DNA of 64,000 nucleotides from Planctomycetota bacterium (GTDB taxonomy: Bacteria > Planctomycetota > UBA1135). The position numbers were made by a program, and so were the translations under genes. The stretch's first letter is position 1; each line of letters begins with the position of its first letter. Shown piece after piece: positions 17,096 to 26,581 of this stretch. The notes beneath the pieces were generated by a model. That model was given only the letters and a program-made list of their open reading frames with translations. It was not told the origin of the DNA and did not search any database. The stretch is from the NCBI GenBank assembly GCA_024229395.1, contig JAAESM010000004.1, forward strand, positions 1 through 64,000, in the 5' to 3' direction.

Positions 17096-18101
17096 TTCCG
17101 CTCCAGCCTCAAACGCCGCCTCGGGGGTTCCTGCAGCCAGTTCTGCAGCTCCGGTGGTTTCGGTGCGCGGCCTAGTCAAGAACTACGGCGAGGTCCAAGC
17201 CCTGCGCGGCGTCGATTTCGACGTACCCGCCGGATCGGTGCTCGGCTTTCTTGGCCCCAATGGTGCGGGTAAGACCACCGCCATCAAGATCCTCTGCGGT
17301 TATCTGGCCGCTGATGCTGGCACGGTCACGGTTTGTGGTTTGAATGTCGCCAGCCATGCCTTGCAGGTCAAGCAACGCATTGGCTATCTGCCGGAGAACA
17401 ATCCGGTCTATACCGATATGCGCGTGGAGGACTTCCTGCGTTTTGCTGCACGCGCCCGCCGCCTGCGCGGCAAGGCTGTGCAACAGGGTATCGATCGCGT
17501 GGTGGTGCAGACCGGCCTTGCCGAAGTCTACCGACGTAGTGTCGGTCAATGCTCGAAAGGTTTCCGCCAACGTGTGGGTTTAGCCCAAGCGTTGATTCAT
17601 GATCCAGAGTTGCTGGTGTTGGATGAACCGACCAACGGTTTGGATCCTCTGCAAGTGGTGGAGATGCGAGCGTTGATCCGTGAACTTGGCCAGACCAAGA
17701 CTGTCATGATCACCAGCCACGTGTTGCCGGAGATCGAAGCACTTGCGGATAATGTGGTGCTGATCCATCAAGGCGAAAAAGTTGCCGATGGCCCTTTAGA
17801 GACCATTGCTGCAGAGCATGGCGGACGTCTGCCGGCACGTTGCACAATCGCTTGTAGCGAAGAACAGCTGCAAGAGTTGTTGAAGGATTGCCAAGCGACC
17901 TTCCTCGATCAGCGTCACGCTTCCTTCGCGTCAGCCTTCGAGCAGGTGCAATCGGCTATGGTCGAAGTGGATGGCCCAGAGGGGCTGGCTGCTTTGGCAA
18001 AGACTGCAGCGGCCAAGGGCTATCCCATCTTGGAACTCACTCCAATGGGAGGTTCGCTGGAATCCCTATTCCAGAGTTTGCGCTCCGGAGGGCAAACATG
18101 A
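17082..18101 (+). CDS. ABC transporter ATP-binding protein, GldA/NatA type
   Basis: A 339-residue ATPase: a flexible Ala/Ser-rich N-terminus (1-25), Walker A LGPNGAGKTT, Q-loop IGYLPENNPVY, signature CSKGFRQRVGLAQAL (degenerate LSGGQ), Walker B LLVLDEPTNGLD and the H-loop MITSHVLPEIEAL. The C-terminal 90 residues form the extra domain usual in GldA-like proteins. It powers an ABC-2 exporter with the next permease. It overlaps rho by 14 bases and the permease by 4. The set GldA, GldF, GldG with a DUF4340 protein is known from gliding bacteria and many others; here it is probably an export or cell-surface system, not necessarily motility. Confidence 0.93.
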   Translation: MMSSSSAPASNAASGVPAASSAAPVVSVRGLVKNYGEVQALRGVDFDVPAGSVLGFLGPNGAGKTTAIKILCGYLAADAGTVTVCGLNVASHALQVKQRIGYLPENNPVYTDMRVEDFLRFAARARRLRGKAVQQGIDRVVVQTGLAEVYRRSVGQCSKGFRQRVGLAQALIHDPELLVLDEPTNGLDPLQVVEMRALIRELGQTKTVMITSHVLPEIEALADNVVLIHQGEKVADGPLETIAAEHGGRLPARCTIACSEEQLQELLKDCQATFLDQRHASFASAFEQVQSAMVEVDGPEGLAALAKTAAAKGYPILELTPMGGSLESLFQSLRSGGQT

Positions 18102-18817
18102 GATCCTTGCTTATCGCCAAGCGCGAGTTCTTTACTGCCTTCGATTCGCCGGTCGGCTATGTGGTGTTGGCTCTGTTCCCAGCACTTGCTTCGGCCTTGT
18201 TCTTCGTGCTCGGACCGTTGTTCCTGGTTGGCGAAACCAGCATGCGCGATTTTTTCAGCTGGATTCCATGGTTGTTGGTGGTGCTCGCACCGGCCATCGC
18301 GATGCGGATCTGGGCAGAGGAACGTCGCTCTGGAACCGAAGAGCTCTTGCTGACTTTCCCGTTCCAACTGGGTCATTTGGTGCTCGGTAAGTTCTTTGGC
18401 GCCTGGGCCATTCTCGGCGTGGCCCTGCTCTTCACTGCAGGTGTACCACTCACGCTTGAGCTACTCGGCGATTTGGATTGGGGCCCGGTGCTTGGCGGTT
18501 ATGTCAGCGCCATGTTGCTCGGTGGTGCAAGCCTAGCGATTGGCCTGTACCTGTCCGCTTGCACTTCCAATCAGATCGTGGCCTGGCTACTTGGGGTGGT
18601 GGTGTTGATGTTCTTCAACTTAATCGGCGGTGCAGCTACCACCAGTGCAATGCCACCTAGTGTTGGACGCATCCTGCTGTCGCTTGATTTCGGCGAGCAT
18701 TTCCATTCGATCACGCGCGGCGTGATTGACTTTGGCAGTGTCGCCTTCTACTTCGGTGTGATGGCTGTGTTCCTATGTGCCAACGGTTTGGTGATTGAGC
18801 GGAGGCGTTGGTCATGA
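18098..18817 (+). CDS. ABC-2 permease, GldF type
   Basis: A 239-residue inner-membrane protein with six predicted hydrophobic helices. RIWAEERRSGTEELLLTFP after the second helix is the conserved coupling region of GldF/NosY-type ABC-2 permeases. It starts at the ATG at 18098 inside the stop of the ATPase gene (ATGA); upstream codons in the same frame overlap the ATPase gene and are discounted. It should form the membrane channel for the ATPase. Confidence 0.92.
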   Translation: MRSLLIAKREFFTAFDSPVGYVVLALFPALASALFFVLGPLFLVGETSMRDFFSWIPWLLVVLAPAIAMRIWAEERRSGTEELLLTFPFQLGHLVLGKFFGAWAILGVALLFTAGVPLTLELLGDLDWGPVLGGYVSAMLLGGASLAIGLYLSACTSNQIVAWLLGVVVLMFFNLIGGAATTSAMPPSVGRILLSLDFGEHFHSITRGVIDFGSVAFYFGVMAVFLCANGLVIERRRWS

Positions 18818-20523
18818 GTTTGGCTCCGGCAAGCAAAGCTCGGCGCCAATCGCGTTGGACCATGCTTTTGGTCCTGCTGCTGGTGGTGCCAATCGTGGCG
18901 CTGATCAACCAGCTGCATTGGCGCGTCGACTTCACCGAAGAACACGCTTACTCCTTGTCGCCGGCCACCGTCCAAATGCTCGAAGATCTGGACGACCGCC
19001 TGCAGGTCAAGCTGTATTTCAACCGCGACATTGAAGGTGCAGAAACGCTTTTGCCCGCACGTTTGGTCATCGAAGATTTGCTCAACGAGATCGAGCGCCG
19101 TGGCGCACCTTGGGTCTCGGTAGAGACAGTCGATCCAACCACGGATTTGGCTGCACAAAGAGATGCCGAACATGTCGGCGTGCAACCGGTCGAACTGCAA
19201 TCGCAAGATGTCGGCGGTTTCAGCGCATCCTTGCTTTATCAGGGCTTGGAGCTGCGCTACCAGAATCGTTCTGAGGTGATCCCATTCCTGACTCCAAATG
19301 AGTTTGAGTTTGCCTTCACGGTGCGTTTGGCCGAACTGCAGCGCGCGCAACGTCCGGTGATCGGCATGGTGTCGGATGAACCTTTGCTGCCACCGCAAAT
19401 GCCGGGTGCACCGCGCCAAGTTCCGGAAGGGCGCATCTATGAGCAACTGCGCGTGACTCTTGGTCAACGTTATGCCGTGCGTGATATCGATCTTTCAGAA
19501 GAGGGCGCCATTGCTAGCGACATCGTCGCCATCATCGTGGCCAGTCCGCATAATCTGTCACAAGCCAAGCTCGAGGCCCTGGACCGATATCTTGCCGAAG
19601 GTGGCCATGTGTTGGTCATGCAAGATTCGGACTACGTCGATCCGGCAACGCAAGCGACGGAACTACGCCCAACCGGTTTGGAGTCGTGGTTGGCTTCTTA
19701 TGGGGTGGCCGTCGGCAGTGAGTATGTCTTCGACGAGGAATGTGTGCAGATTACCGTACGCCAACAAGTGGTGAACGGCGAACTGGTCGGCGTGCGTGCG
19801 CCTTACGGCTTTGGACTGTTGGCCAGTGGCCAGAGTCTGGTCAAGGATCACATAGTCACCTCGCAGTTGGAGCAGGTTGCCATGTTCTGGGCGCATCCGC
19901 TGTGGTTAGGTGCCTTGCCGGCTGGGCTTGAAGCCGAAACCATGATCTCCAGCAGTGCACAGTCTTGGCTGTTGCCGGGCGATTCACCGCTCGAAATGAG
20001 TGAGGCCAACATCAAGGCTTTGCGTGAAGAAGCCTTTGCAACCGGTCCTGGCAAACCTTATGCCTTGGCCGCTTCAGTGCGTGGTGTGTTCCCGCCAAAC
20101 TTTGATCATGCTGATTTAGAACCAGCCGAAGGCTTGATGGTGGTGATCTCCAACTCGGAGTTGTTCCACAACGTCACCCTTGGTGCTAGTTCCAGTGGCA
20201 ATGCCGATTTCGCGTCGAACCTTGCGGACTGGATGGCGCAAGATGCTGGTTTGATCGAGTTGCGTTCGCGCGGCAAGAAGAACCGTCCGCTGCTCGACTT
20301 CGCCAGCAGCTATGTCAACTCCCACGGCGGCTGGACCGAAGATGACAGCAGCAATGAGCAGCTAGATCGTGCAGCAATCAGCTTCCGACGCAGCCGCCAG
20401 CGCCTAATCGCATGGGCGAACGTGTTGGTACCAGTCATCGTGGTCTTTGTGCTCGGCATGTTGCATCGCGCCTTTCACCGCCGCCGCGCGCGCAAAACCT
20501 TTCAAGCGGGGAGCAAGTCATGA
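18814..20523 (+). CDS. GldG-like auxiliary protein of the ABC system
   Basis: A 569-residue protein with one N-terminal membrane helix (LLVLLLVVPIVALI), a long periplasmic region starting WRVDFTEEHAYSLSPATVQMLEDL, characteristic of the GldG/ABC auxiliary family, and a C-terminal helix (LVPVIVVFVLGML) followed by basic residues. In the central part DRYLAEGGHVLVMQDSD resembles the alpha/beta layer of these proteins. The function of the family is unknown apart from acting with GldA/GldF. ATGA overlaps join it to both neighbours. Confidence 0.88.
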   Translation: MSLAPASKARRQSRWTMLLVLLLVVPIVALINQLHWRVDFTEEHAYSLSPATVQMLEDLDDRLQVKLYFNRDIEGAETLLPARLVIEDLLNEIERRGAPWVSVETVDPTTDLAAQRDAEHVGVQPVELQSQDVGGFSASLLYQGLELRYQNRSEVIPFLTPNEFEFAFTVRLAELQRAQRPVIGMVSDEPLLPPQMPGAPRQVPEGRIYEQLRVTLGQRYAVRDIDLSEEGAIASDIVAIIVASPHNLSQAKLEALDRYLAEGGHVLVMQDSDYVDPATQATELRPTGLESWLASYGVAVGSEYVFDEECVQITVRQQVVNGELVGVRAPYGFGLLASGQSLVKDHIVTSQLEQVAMFWAHPLWLGALPAGLEAETMISSSAQSWLLPGDSPLEMSEANIKALREEAFATGPGKPYALAASVRGVFPPNFDHADLEPAEGLMVVISNSELFHNVTLGASSSGNADFASNLADWMAQDAGLIELRSRGKKNRPLLDFASSYVNSHGGWTEDDSSNEQLDRAAISFRRSRQRLIAWANVLVPVIVVFVLGMLHRAFHRRRARKTFQAGSKS

Positions 20524-21518
20524 CCAAGCGCAATAATCTGCTGTTGGTTTTGGTGTTGTTGTTTTGGGCAGCATTCTTGATGGTTGAGAAGCCATGGAAG
20601 GGTGATGCACATCAACGAACTGCTGCACACGTCGGCCTGTTGTTTCCAAAACTCCAATACCAGACTGAGCAGATCCGCCGCGTTGCTGTCAGCGACGGCA
20701 CCGAATCGGTCACACTGCAGCTCTCGGAAAGTGGGCGCTGGCGCGTGGTCGAGAAACAACACCCTATGGACATGGGGCGCTTGATGATGGTGGTCCAGAA
20801 CCTCTCGGAGATCAACACCATCGATGTGGTGTCGGTGAATCCAGAGAAGCACAGTGTCTATGGAGTTGCCGAGGGCCAAGGCACGCGCGTGCAGGTCTTT
20901 GGCGAGAACGACATGGTGCTTGCGGATTGGATCGCCGGCAGCCTGCGTCATCAAGAGATCGGCGCTGGTCAGAAACCTGTGATGGAGTTCTATATGCGCG
21001 ATGGCCGCTCCGATGTGGTCTATCTCAGCGGCGAAGCCATCCATCCGCCGGCCACCCCAACCACTTGGTGTGACACGCACTTCCTGGCACAGGTCGAAGA
21101 TGCCTCCGTTACCGCGGTTGAGAGATTCGATTTCACCACCAGTGATAGTTGGCGTATCGAACGCGTGCCGCAAGTCGCCACCGATGCTTGGAATCTGACC
21201 AAGCCAACCGAGCGGCCGGCCATGAGCTATGCCGGTGAATCCTTGGCCTTCAGTATCACCGGTCTGCGCGCTGCCGACGTCGTCGGCACCATGAACAGTG
21301 ATGGCGCCGATGACGCTCGCTATGGTTTTCCACAGGACCGTTTCATCGTCAGCATTGGCGATCTGCCTTTCGAATTCGAGCTAGGCAAGCCAGCGCCAAC
21401 CACCGGTCAACGCTTCTTCCGCGTGAATGGCATTCCGTATATCTACACCATCAGCGATTACGACGTCAGCCAGCTGCGTCTTCCGGTGCAACGCTTGCTC
21501 GACGACAGCCAGGATTAG
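20520..21518 (+). CDS. DUF4340 protein of the ABC/GldG operon
   Basis: A 332-residue protein with one N-terminal membrane helix (NNLLLVLVLLFWAAFLMVEKP) and a periplasmic beta-rich region. The repeated pattern 'VESVTLQ...W.V..P' with SVNPEKHSVYGVAEGQGTRVQVF is the DUF4340 signature; such proteins typically accompany GldG. It presumably forms the periplasmic part of the complex. Start ATG overlaps the upstream stop by ATGA. The length matches the family. Confidence 0.85.
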   Translation: MTKRNNLLLVLVLLFWAAFLMVEKPWKGDAHQRTAAHVGLLFPKLQYQTEQIRRVAVSDGTESVTLQLSESGRWRVVEKQHPMDMGRLMMVVQNLSEINTIDVVSVNPEKHSVYGVAEGQGTRVQVFGENDMVLADWIAGSLRHQEIGAGQKPVMEFYMRDGRSDVVYLSGEAIHPPATPTTWCDTHFLAQVEDASVTAVERFDFTTSDSWRIERVPQVATDAWNLTKPTERPAMSYAGESLAFSITGLRAADVVGTMNSDGADDARYGFPQDRFIVSIGDLPFEFELGKPAPTTGQRFFRVNGIPYIYTISDYDVSQLRLPVQRLLDDSQD

Positions 21519-21527
21519 GAGCCCGTT

Positions 21528-22190
21528 TTGGACAACTTCTCCGACCCATTTTTCTACGCTGGCATCGCCGCGGTGCTGTTCATTTTCCTGACCTGCATTC
21601 TGGTCGGCTTGAGTCTGTTCTCGACCGGCAAGGCCCAGGTCGGCTATCTGCGCAAACAGTCGGTTGCACTCTTTCTGCAGTTAGGCTTGCTTGCTTGGTT
21701 GTGCCTCACCCTTTGGGACCAGATCGATGCCATGCGTCATCTTCCCGAACCGCTGGTCTCGGAGATTGAAGTGTGGTTCCGGCGCGCCATGTCGGTGCTG
21801 CTGGTCGGCATCTCGACCGTCTTTGCCAGTCTGCTGACCACCTTTGGCTGGGTTCGTATCGGCAATGTCGGCAATTCGATGCGTTCGGTGATTTGGGCCA
21901 TCCTAGGGGTGAAGGTGGTCATCGCATCGGTGGTGGTGCTCGGTTTGATGGAGCAGGCCCACCTCGGCAAAGGCGAAGAAGACGCCATTCCTCGCGGAGA
22001 ACTGCCAGAGGTCTCCGAGAAGCTGCTGCAGCCGCTGGAGTCGATCGCCACAATTTGGCTGCCGGCCTGCCTGGTCCTATTCGCCATCAGCGTCGTCATT
22101 GCCATCGGCAAGCGCGGCAAAGGCAATAGAGGCGGCAATGGCGGTGGCGTGGAGCCGATTGCGGGCAGTGAGTCGGTCAGCCCCGAATAG
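21528..22190 (+). CDS. Four-helix membrane protein at the end of the ABC operon
   Basis: A 220-residue protein with hydrophobic segments near 10-32, 45-65, 85-105 and 118-140, plus one near 180-195, and a Gly-rich basic tail. It starts with TTG; a GGAG Shine-Dalgarno lies 6 bases before it and decides this start. No family is recognised. Position nine bases after the DUF4340 stop suggests it belongs to the same complex. Confidence 0.7.
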   Translation: MDNFSDPFFYAGIAAVLFIFLTCILVGLSLFSTGKAQVGYLRKQSVALFLQLGLLAWLCLTLWDQIDAMRHLPEPLVSEIEVWFRRAMSVLLVGISTVFASLLTTFGWVRIGNVGNSMRSVIWAILGVKVVIASVVVLGLMEQAHLGKGEEDAIPRGELPEVSEKLLQPLESIATIWLPACLVLFAISVVIAIGKRGKGNRGGNGGGVEPIAGSESVSPE

Positions 22191-22241
22191 TTTTCAAAAT
22201 AGAGGCGATTGGGGGGCTAGCTTCGGGGGCGGGGGAATAGC

Positions 22242-22247
22242 TACAAT
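22242..22247 (+). promoter_or_regulatory. Candidate -10 box of guaB
   Basis: TACAAT ends 5 bases before the guaB ATG, so transcription would begin at about the start codon. No convincing -35 is visible in the G-rich upstream stretch. Confidence 0.45.
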
Positions 22248-22252
22248 GGCTT

Positions 22253-23698
22253 ATGGACCTCCCGCTGGCCCTCACTTTTGACGACGTCCTTCTGGTACCC
22301 CAGGAGTCTGATGTCTTGCCCACCGAAGTTCAGACACGCACGCGTTTCTCGCGTAACGTCAAGCTCGTAATCCCCGTCACCTCGGCGGCGATGGACACCG
22401 TCACCGAATCGCGTCTGGCGATTGGGCTTGCCCAGCAGGGCGGGATTGGCATCATCCACCGCAACTTGTCAATCGATGATCAGGTGCGGGAAGTCGATAT
22501 CGTCAAGCGCAGCGCGCACGGCATTATTCATGATCCGCTGACCCTGGAGCCGGATGATAATGTCGGCACGGCGCGCCAGATGATGGCCGAGCACAACATC
22601 TCAGGCCTGCCGGTCGTCGATGACGGCAAGGTGGTTGGCATCCTGACCCGCCGCGACCTGAAATATCAGGGTGGCGATGATCAACTGGCCAAGGATGTGA
22701 TGTCCAAGAACCTGGTCACAGCGCCGCCGGAAACCAGCCTCGCAGAAGCCAAGAAGATCCTTTACCGCGCCAAGGTCGAGAAGCTGATCCTGGCCAATGC
22801 CGATGGCAGTCTGGCCGGTCTGATCACCATGCGTGATATTCGTCTGGCCAAGGAGTTCCCCGATGCCGCCAAAGACCGAGATGGCTGCTTGATCGCGGGT
22901 GCTGCGGTTGGAGTGCACGATTACGATCGCGCCGAAGCCCTAGTCTCTGCTGGTGTTGATGTGCTGGTTGTTGATACCGCTCATGGTCATAGCGCTAACG
23001 TCATGGATACCGTCCGTGAGTTGAAGAAGCGTGATTTGGTCGATGTCGTTGCGGGCAACATCGCAAGTCAAGAAGCTGCCGAAGGTTTGATTGACGCCGG
23101 AGTGGATGGCGTCAAAGTTGGTATCGGCCCAGGCTCGATCTGCACCACGCGTGTTGTCGCCGGTGTCGGTGTACCGCAGTTCACTGCGGTCTATAACGTC
23201 AGCCAACTGTGTGCTTCGGCGGATATCCCTGTGATCGCGGATGGTGGCATTCGTCACTCCGGCGATGCTGTCAAGGCACTCGGTGCGGGTGCGGAAAGCA
23301 TCATGCTTGGCTCCTTGTTCGCTGGTGTTGATGAGTCCCCCGGCGAGATCTTCCTTTACCAAGGACGCTCCTTCAAAGCCGTGCGCGGCATGGGTTCCTT
23401 GGCCGCGATGGTCGATGGCGGCAAAGCCCGTTATGGCCAAGCCAACGTCAGCGAACAGCAAAAGCTGGTGCCGGAAGGCATCGAAGGCATGGTCCCACAC
23501 CGTGGCCCGCTGGCTCCATTCGTTTACCAGTTCGTCGGCGGCATTCGCGCCGGACTCGGTTACATCGGTGCAGAAGATCTTGAGATCTTCCGCGCCAAGG
23601 CACGCTTCGTGCGCATCACTGGCGCCGGCATGTCAGAAAGTCACCCGCATGATGTGCGCGTGACCAAGGAAGCGCCGAACTACTGGCAAGGCACTTAA
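22253..23698 (+). CDS. guaB: IMP dehydrogenase
   Basis: A 481-residue enzyme that oxidises IMP to XMP with NAD, the committed step to [12 protein letters not shown] begins the barrel; two CBS domains (about 90-205) interrupt it; the catalytic loop is [15 protein letters not shown] with the active cysteine, then [15 protein letters not shown] binds IMP phosphate and the flap ends RGMGSLAAM. Length and order are typical. It is 38 bases upstream of guaA and probably co-transcribed. Confidence 0.97.
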   Translation: MDLPLALTFDDVLLVPQESDVLPTEVQTRTRFSRNVKLVIPVTSAAMDTVTESRLAIGLAQQGGIGIIHRNLSIDDQVREVDIVKRSAHGIIHDPLTLEPDDNVGTARQMMAEHNISGLPVVDDGKVVGILTRRDLKYQGGDDQLAKDVMSKNLVTAPPETSLAEAKKILYRAKVEKLILANADGSLAGLITMRDIRLAKEFPDAAKDRDGCLIAGAAVGVHDYDRAEALVSAGVDVLVVDTAHGHSANVMDTVRELKKRDLVDVVAGNIASQEAAEGLIDAGVDGVKVGIGPGSICTTRVVAGVGVPQFTAVYNVSQLCASADIPVIADGGIRHSGDAVKALGAGAESIMLGSLFAGVDESPGEIFLYQGRSFKAVRGMGSLAAMVDGGKARYGQANVSEQQKLVPEGIEGMVPHRGPLAPFVYQFVGGIRAGLGYIGAEDLEIFRAKARFVRITGAGMSESHPHDVRVTKEAPNYWQGT

Positions 23699-23736
23699 GG
23701 AAGACCAGGGCTTCTCACCACTACAACAACATCCCC

Positions 23737-25278
23737 ATGCACGAACGCATTCTCATTGTCGACTTCGGGTCGCAATACACACAGCTCATCGCACGGCGCG
23801 TGCGCGAGCATCAAGTCTTCTCGGAAGTCGTCCCGCCGCACAAGGCCTTAGATGCCAGCAAGCAGGATGGCCTCAAAGGCATCATCCTGTCAGGTGGACC
23901 GGCGTCGGCCTATGCCAAAGGCGCACCGACCTTGCCGACCGAGATCCTCAATGCTGGTGTGCCGGTGTTGGGCATCTGCTACGGCATGCAATGGATCTGT
24001 GAAGCGCTGGACGGCAAAGTGGTTCCAGGTGAATCACGCGAATACGGTTTCACGCGCTTGGTCGTTGATGATCATGGCCCGTTGTTCCAAGGTGTTGCCG
24101 CCGATACGGTCGTATGGATGAGTCATGGTGATCGCGTCGAGAAGTTGCCCAGCGGTTTCAAGAACTTGGCCCATTCCGACGACTGCCCAGAAGGCGCAAT
24201 CGGTAACGACGACAAGCGGATCTACGCGCTGCAGTTCCACCCCGAGGTGGGGCATACCCAAGAAGGCGAGCGCATGCTCGAGAACTTCTTGCGCGGCATC
24301 TGCCAATGCACCGGTGACTGGACTCCGCGCGATCTAGCGGAAGAGCTGATCGAAAAGGTCCGCGAGCAGGTCGGCGAAGAAGGCGAGATCGTGCTCGGTC
24401 TATCGGGTGGTGTAGATAGCTCCGTAGTGGGGGCCATCTGCGAACGCGCCATTGGTAAGCGTTGTCACGCGATCTTCGTCGACAACGGGCTGTTGCGCGC
24501 TGGTGAGCGTGAATTGGTCGATACTGCCTTCCGCGAGCACTTTGAACTTGACCTAACCACGGTCGATGCCGAGAAGCGCTTCCTCGATAAGTTGGCTGGC
24601 GTCACCGATCCGGAAACCAAACGCAAAGTGATCGGTTACGAGTTCGTCGAGATCTTCCGCGAACAGGCCAAGCGTTTCAAGAACGCGAACTTCCTCGGTC
24701 AGGGCACCTTGTACCCTGATGTCATCGAGTCGGTCGCAGCTCATGGTGGACCCACCGCAGTGATTAAATCGCACCACAATGTTGGTGGACTGCCAGATGA
24801 CTTGGAGATGGACCTGGTCGAACCACTGCGCCTTTTGTTCAAGGATGAAGTCCGTGAACTCGGTCGCGTGCTTGGACTCCCGGAAGCGATGGTTGCACGT
24901 CAGCCATTCCCTGGACCCGGCTTGGCGGTGCGTTGCGTCGGCGAATGCACGCCGAAACGCATCGGCCTATTGCGTGAAGCCGATCGTGTGGTGCGTGAAG
25001 AGTTCGAAGCACGTGATGAACACGTCGGTGTTTGGCAGTACTTCGCGGTTCTGACCGGCGCGCAATCCGTCGGTGTGATGGGTGACCAGCGCACCTATGA
25101 AGAGGCTTGTGCAATCCGCGCCGTGCAATCGAATGATGGCATGACTGCTGATTGGGTTTACCCAACCCGGGAGTGTCTGCAGGCAATCTCCAATCGGATC
25201 ATCAACTCCGCCCCGGGCATCAACCGGGTGGTCTTGGATATCACATCCAAGCCGCCGGGAACTATCGAGTGGGAGTAG
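23737..25278 (+). CDS. guaA: GMP synthase, glutamine-hydrolysing
   Basis: A 513-residue enzyme converting XMP to GMP with ATP and glutamine. The N-terminal amidotransferase has the active cysteine in LGICYGMQ and the His/Glu pair in FHPEVGHTQEG. The ATP pyrophosphatase domain has the PP-loop LGLSGGVDSSV, and the C-terminal dimerisation domain ends TSKPPGTIEWE. Full length. A strong terminator follows at 25340. Confidence 0.97.
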   Translation: MHERILIVDFGSQYTQLIARRVREHQVFSEVVPPHKALDASKQDGLKGIILSGGPASAYAKGAPTLPTEILNAGVPVLGICYGMQWICEALDGKVVPGESREYGFTRLVVDDHGPLFQGVAADTVVWMSHGDRVEKLPSGFKNLAHSDDCPEGAIGNDDKRIYALQFHPEVGHTQEGERMLENFLRGICQCTGDWTPRDLAEELIEKVREQVGEEGEIVLGLSGGVDSSVVGAICERAIGKRCHAIFVDNGLLRAGERELVDTAFREHFELDLTTVDAEKRFLDKLAGVTDPETKRKVIGYEFVEIFREQAKRFKNANFLGQGTLYPDVIESVAAHGGPTAVIKSHHNVGGLPDDLEMDLVEPLRLLFKDEVRELGRVLGLPEAMVARQPFPGPGLAVRCVGECTPKRIGLLREADRVVREEFEARDEHVGVWQYFAVLTGAQSVGVMGDQRTYEEACAIRAVQSNDGMTADWVYPTRECLQAISNRIINSAPGINRVVLDITSKPPGTIEWE

Positions 25279-25339
25279 GTTCCACGACCAGCCGAGCGCG
25301 AACAACCGCTGCTTCAGCGTGGCGGTAGACAGGAATAGG

Positions 25340-25375
25340 GGTGTGTAATCAGTAAGACTGGTTGCACACCTTTTT
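25340..25375 (+). terminator. Rho-independent terminator of guaBA
   Basis: A 14-bp stem (25340-25353 with 25357-25370, two G-U pairs, AAG loop) is followed by five T residues. It lies 61 bases after the guaA stop. Confidence 0.85.
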
Positions 25376-25457
25376 GCATTTTGGTTGGCCGCCGATATCT
25401 CTGGAAATAGCAAGAAAGAATACAGCTTTGCGCATTATATTCGGCGCGTACTCCAAA

Positions 25458-25475
25458 TCACCGGATGTCCGGTGA
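25458..25475. promoter_or_regulatory. 18-base perfect palindrome upstream of the interrupted secreted gene
   Basis: TCACCGGA-TG-TCCGGTGA reads as two perfect 8-base arms around TG, 43 bases before the ATG at 25519. It could be an operator or an mRNA hairpin. No comparable palindrome precedes the intact paralogue at 30637. Confidence 0.4.
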
Positions 25476-25518
25476 AACGGACACTCGATTTCCCACTGTC
25501 CCCGTTTTGAGGAGTTCC

Positions 25519-26523
25519 ATGCTTTTAGTAAGCATTCTTGCATGTGCGCCATTCGCGGCGCAGACCCCTATTGATGCGACCAAGGTGTCAGGATTTGAGC
25601 TACAGCCAAGTCAGATCACCACGAGCACGATGGGACGCGCGACATCCGCGTGTGATGGTTTCAACAGGCCAGACAGTCCCAACATGGGACCTGACTGAGC
25701 TGAACTAACCGGAGACATCGACGTCTTCGCGAACCAAGGGCTAGGCATGCTTCCCATGTCCTTGATGACTCACACTGGCGTTTCTGGCACCTACGCAACT
25801 TCCACCATTTCGAGTCGTTTCGATCATGGCGGTGGCTTGGTGTACGTGGCCATGGTGGCCGGTTTCAACACCCTCACCGACAACATCTTTGTCAAGGTAC
25901 AAGACAACGATTCGGACGGCATGTACGACCTTGTGTTCTTCTACTACGGCAACAATGGTGGTCCTTGGGGAGGCTCAACCTACTACTACGACTTGGCGAC
26001 TCCAACAGTCAGCGGATATATGACCCTGTCCTTTGACCTGACTGGAGACGTAGCCATGCTCGAAATCCAAAACGACGCCAGTGGCTTACTCGAGTTGTAC
26101 TCGGTGCCAGGCGTGTTGCCCTTGGCGCCTAACCTAGGCGTTGAATTCGGTGTCGGTACTTACGGTCCAGCATTCTTCGATAACGTTTCGATCAATGATG
26201 GATGCGGCACTGGCTTTACCTACACCTTGACCCAGCCAGTCGGTGGCCAGTCCACCACGCTGTCTGTCGTCAATGCCACTCCAAGTGGAGGCGTCTTGTT
26301 CGCATACTCCCTGACCGGCCCTGGCCCAACCATGACGCCGTTCGGTCCTGTCGACATGAGTCCTCCAATTACCCAGCTGCCGATGGTTTTGGCCGACTGG
26401 ACCGGTGCTGCAAACCTCACGGTTTCGGTTCCTCTGCGCGCAAGCGGCCGCATGGTCTATACCCAAGCTGCCGACATCGTCGCCAATTCATTGAGTAACT
26501 CCCACGCCGTGGTTGTACTCTGA
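25519..26523 (+). pseudogene. Secreted lectin-like protein interrupted by one in-frame TGA
   Basis: The frame is 334 codons long, exactly the length of the intact paralogue at 30637-31641, and both share a CD(D)FNRxDSPxMGPD start, the FDHGGGLxYVAxVAG and TYGPAFFDNVSINDGCG blocks, and the C-terminal TMTPFGPVDMSxPITQLP domain. At codon 60 (25696-25698) this copy has TGA where the paralogue has TGG (Trp). The 275 codons beyond have no further stop or shift, so the change is recent, a sequence error, or read through. GAGGAG lies four bases before the ATG at 25519. The product would be exported by a short hydrophobic N-terminus. Confidence 0.75.
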
Positions 26524-26531
26524 CCCTATTT

Positions 26532-26565
26532 GCGGAACGGTCTCCTGAAGGGGGGACCGTTCCGC
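26532..26565 (+). terminator. Hairpin after the interrupted gene, lacking a T tract
   Basis: An 11-bp perfect stem GCGGAACGGTC/GACCGTTCCGC encloses a 12-base loop, eight bases after the stop. Unlike the terminator of the paralogue it has no following T run, so termination would be weak or Rho-assisted. Confidence 0.5.
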
Positions 26566-26581
26566 CCTATTGTGCTATCTC

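Noticed and set aside
25696-25728. Selenocysteine recoding of the TGA in the secreted gene
   Set aside because: A six-pair stem follows, but its loop lacks the expected G near the start, and the paralogue has Trp rather than Cys. A point mutation is simpler; the possibility is kept in the findings.
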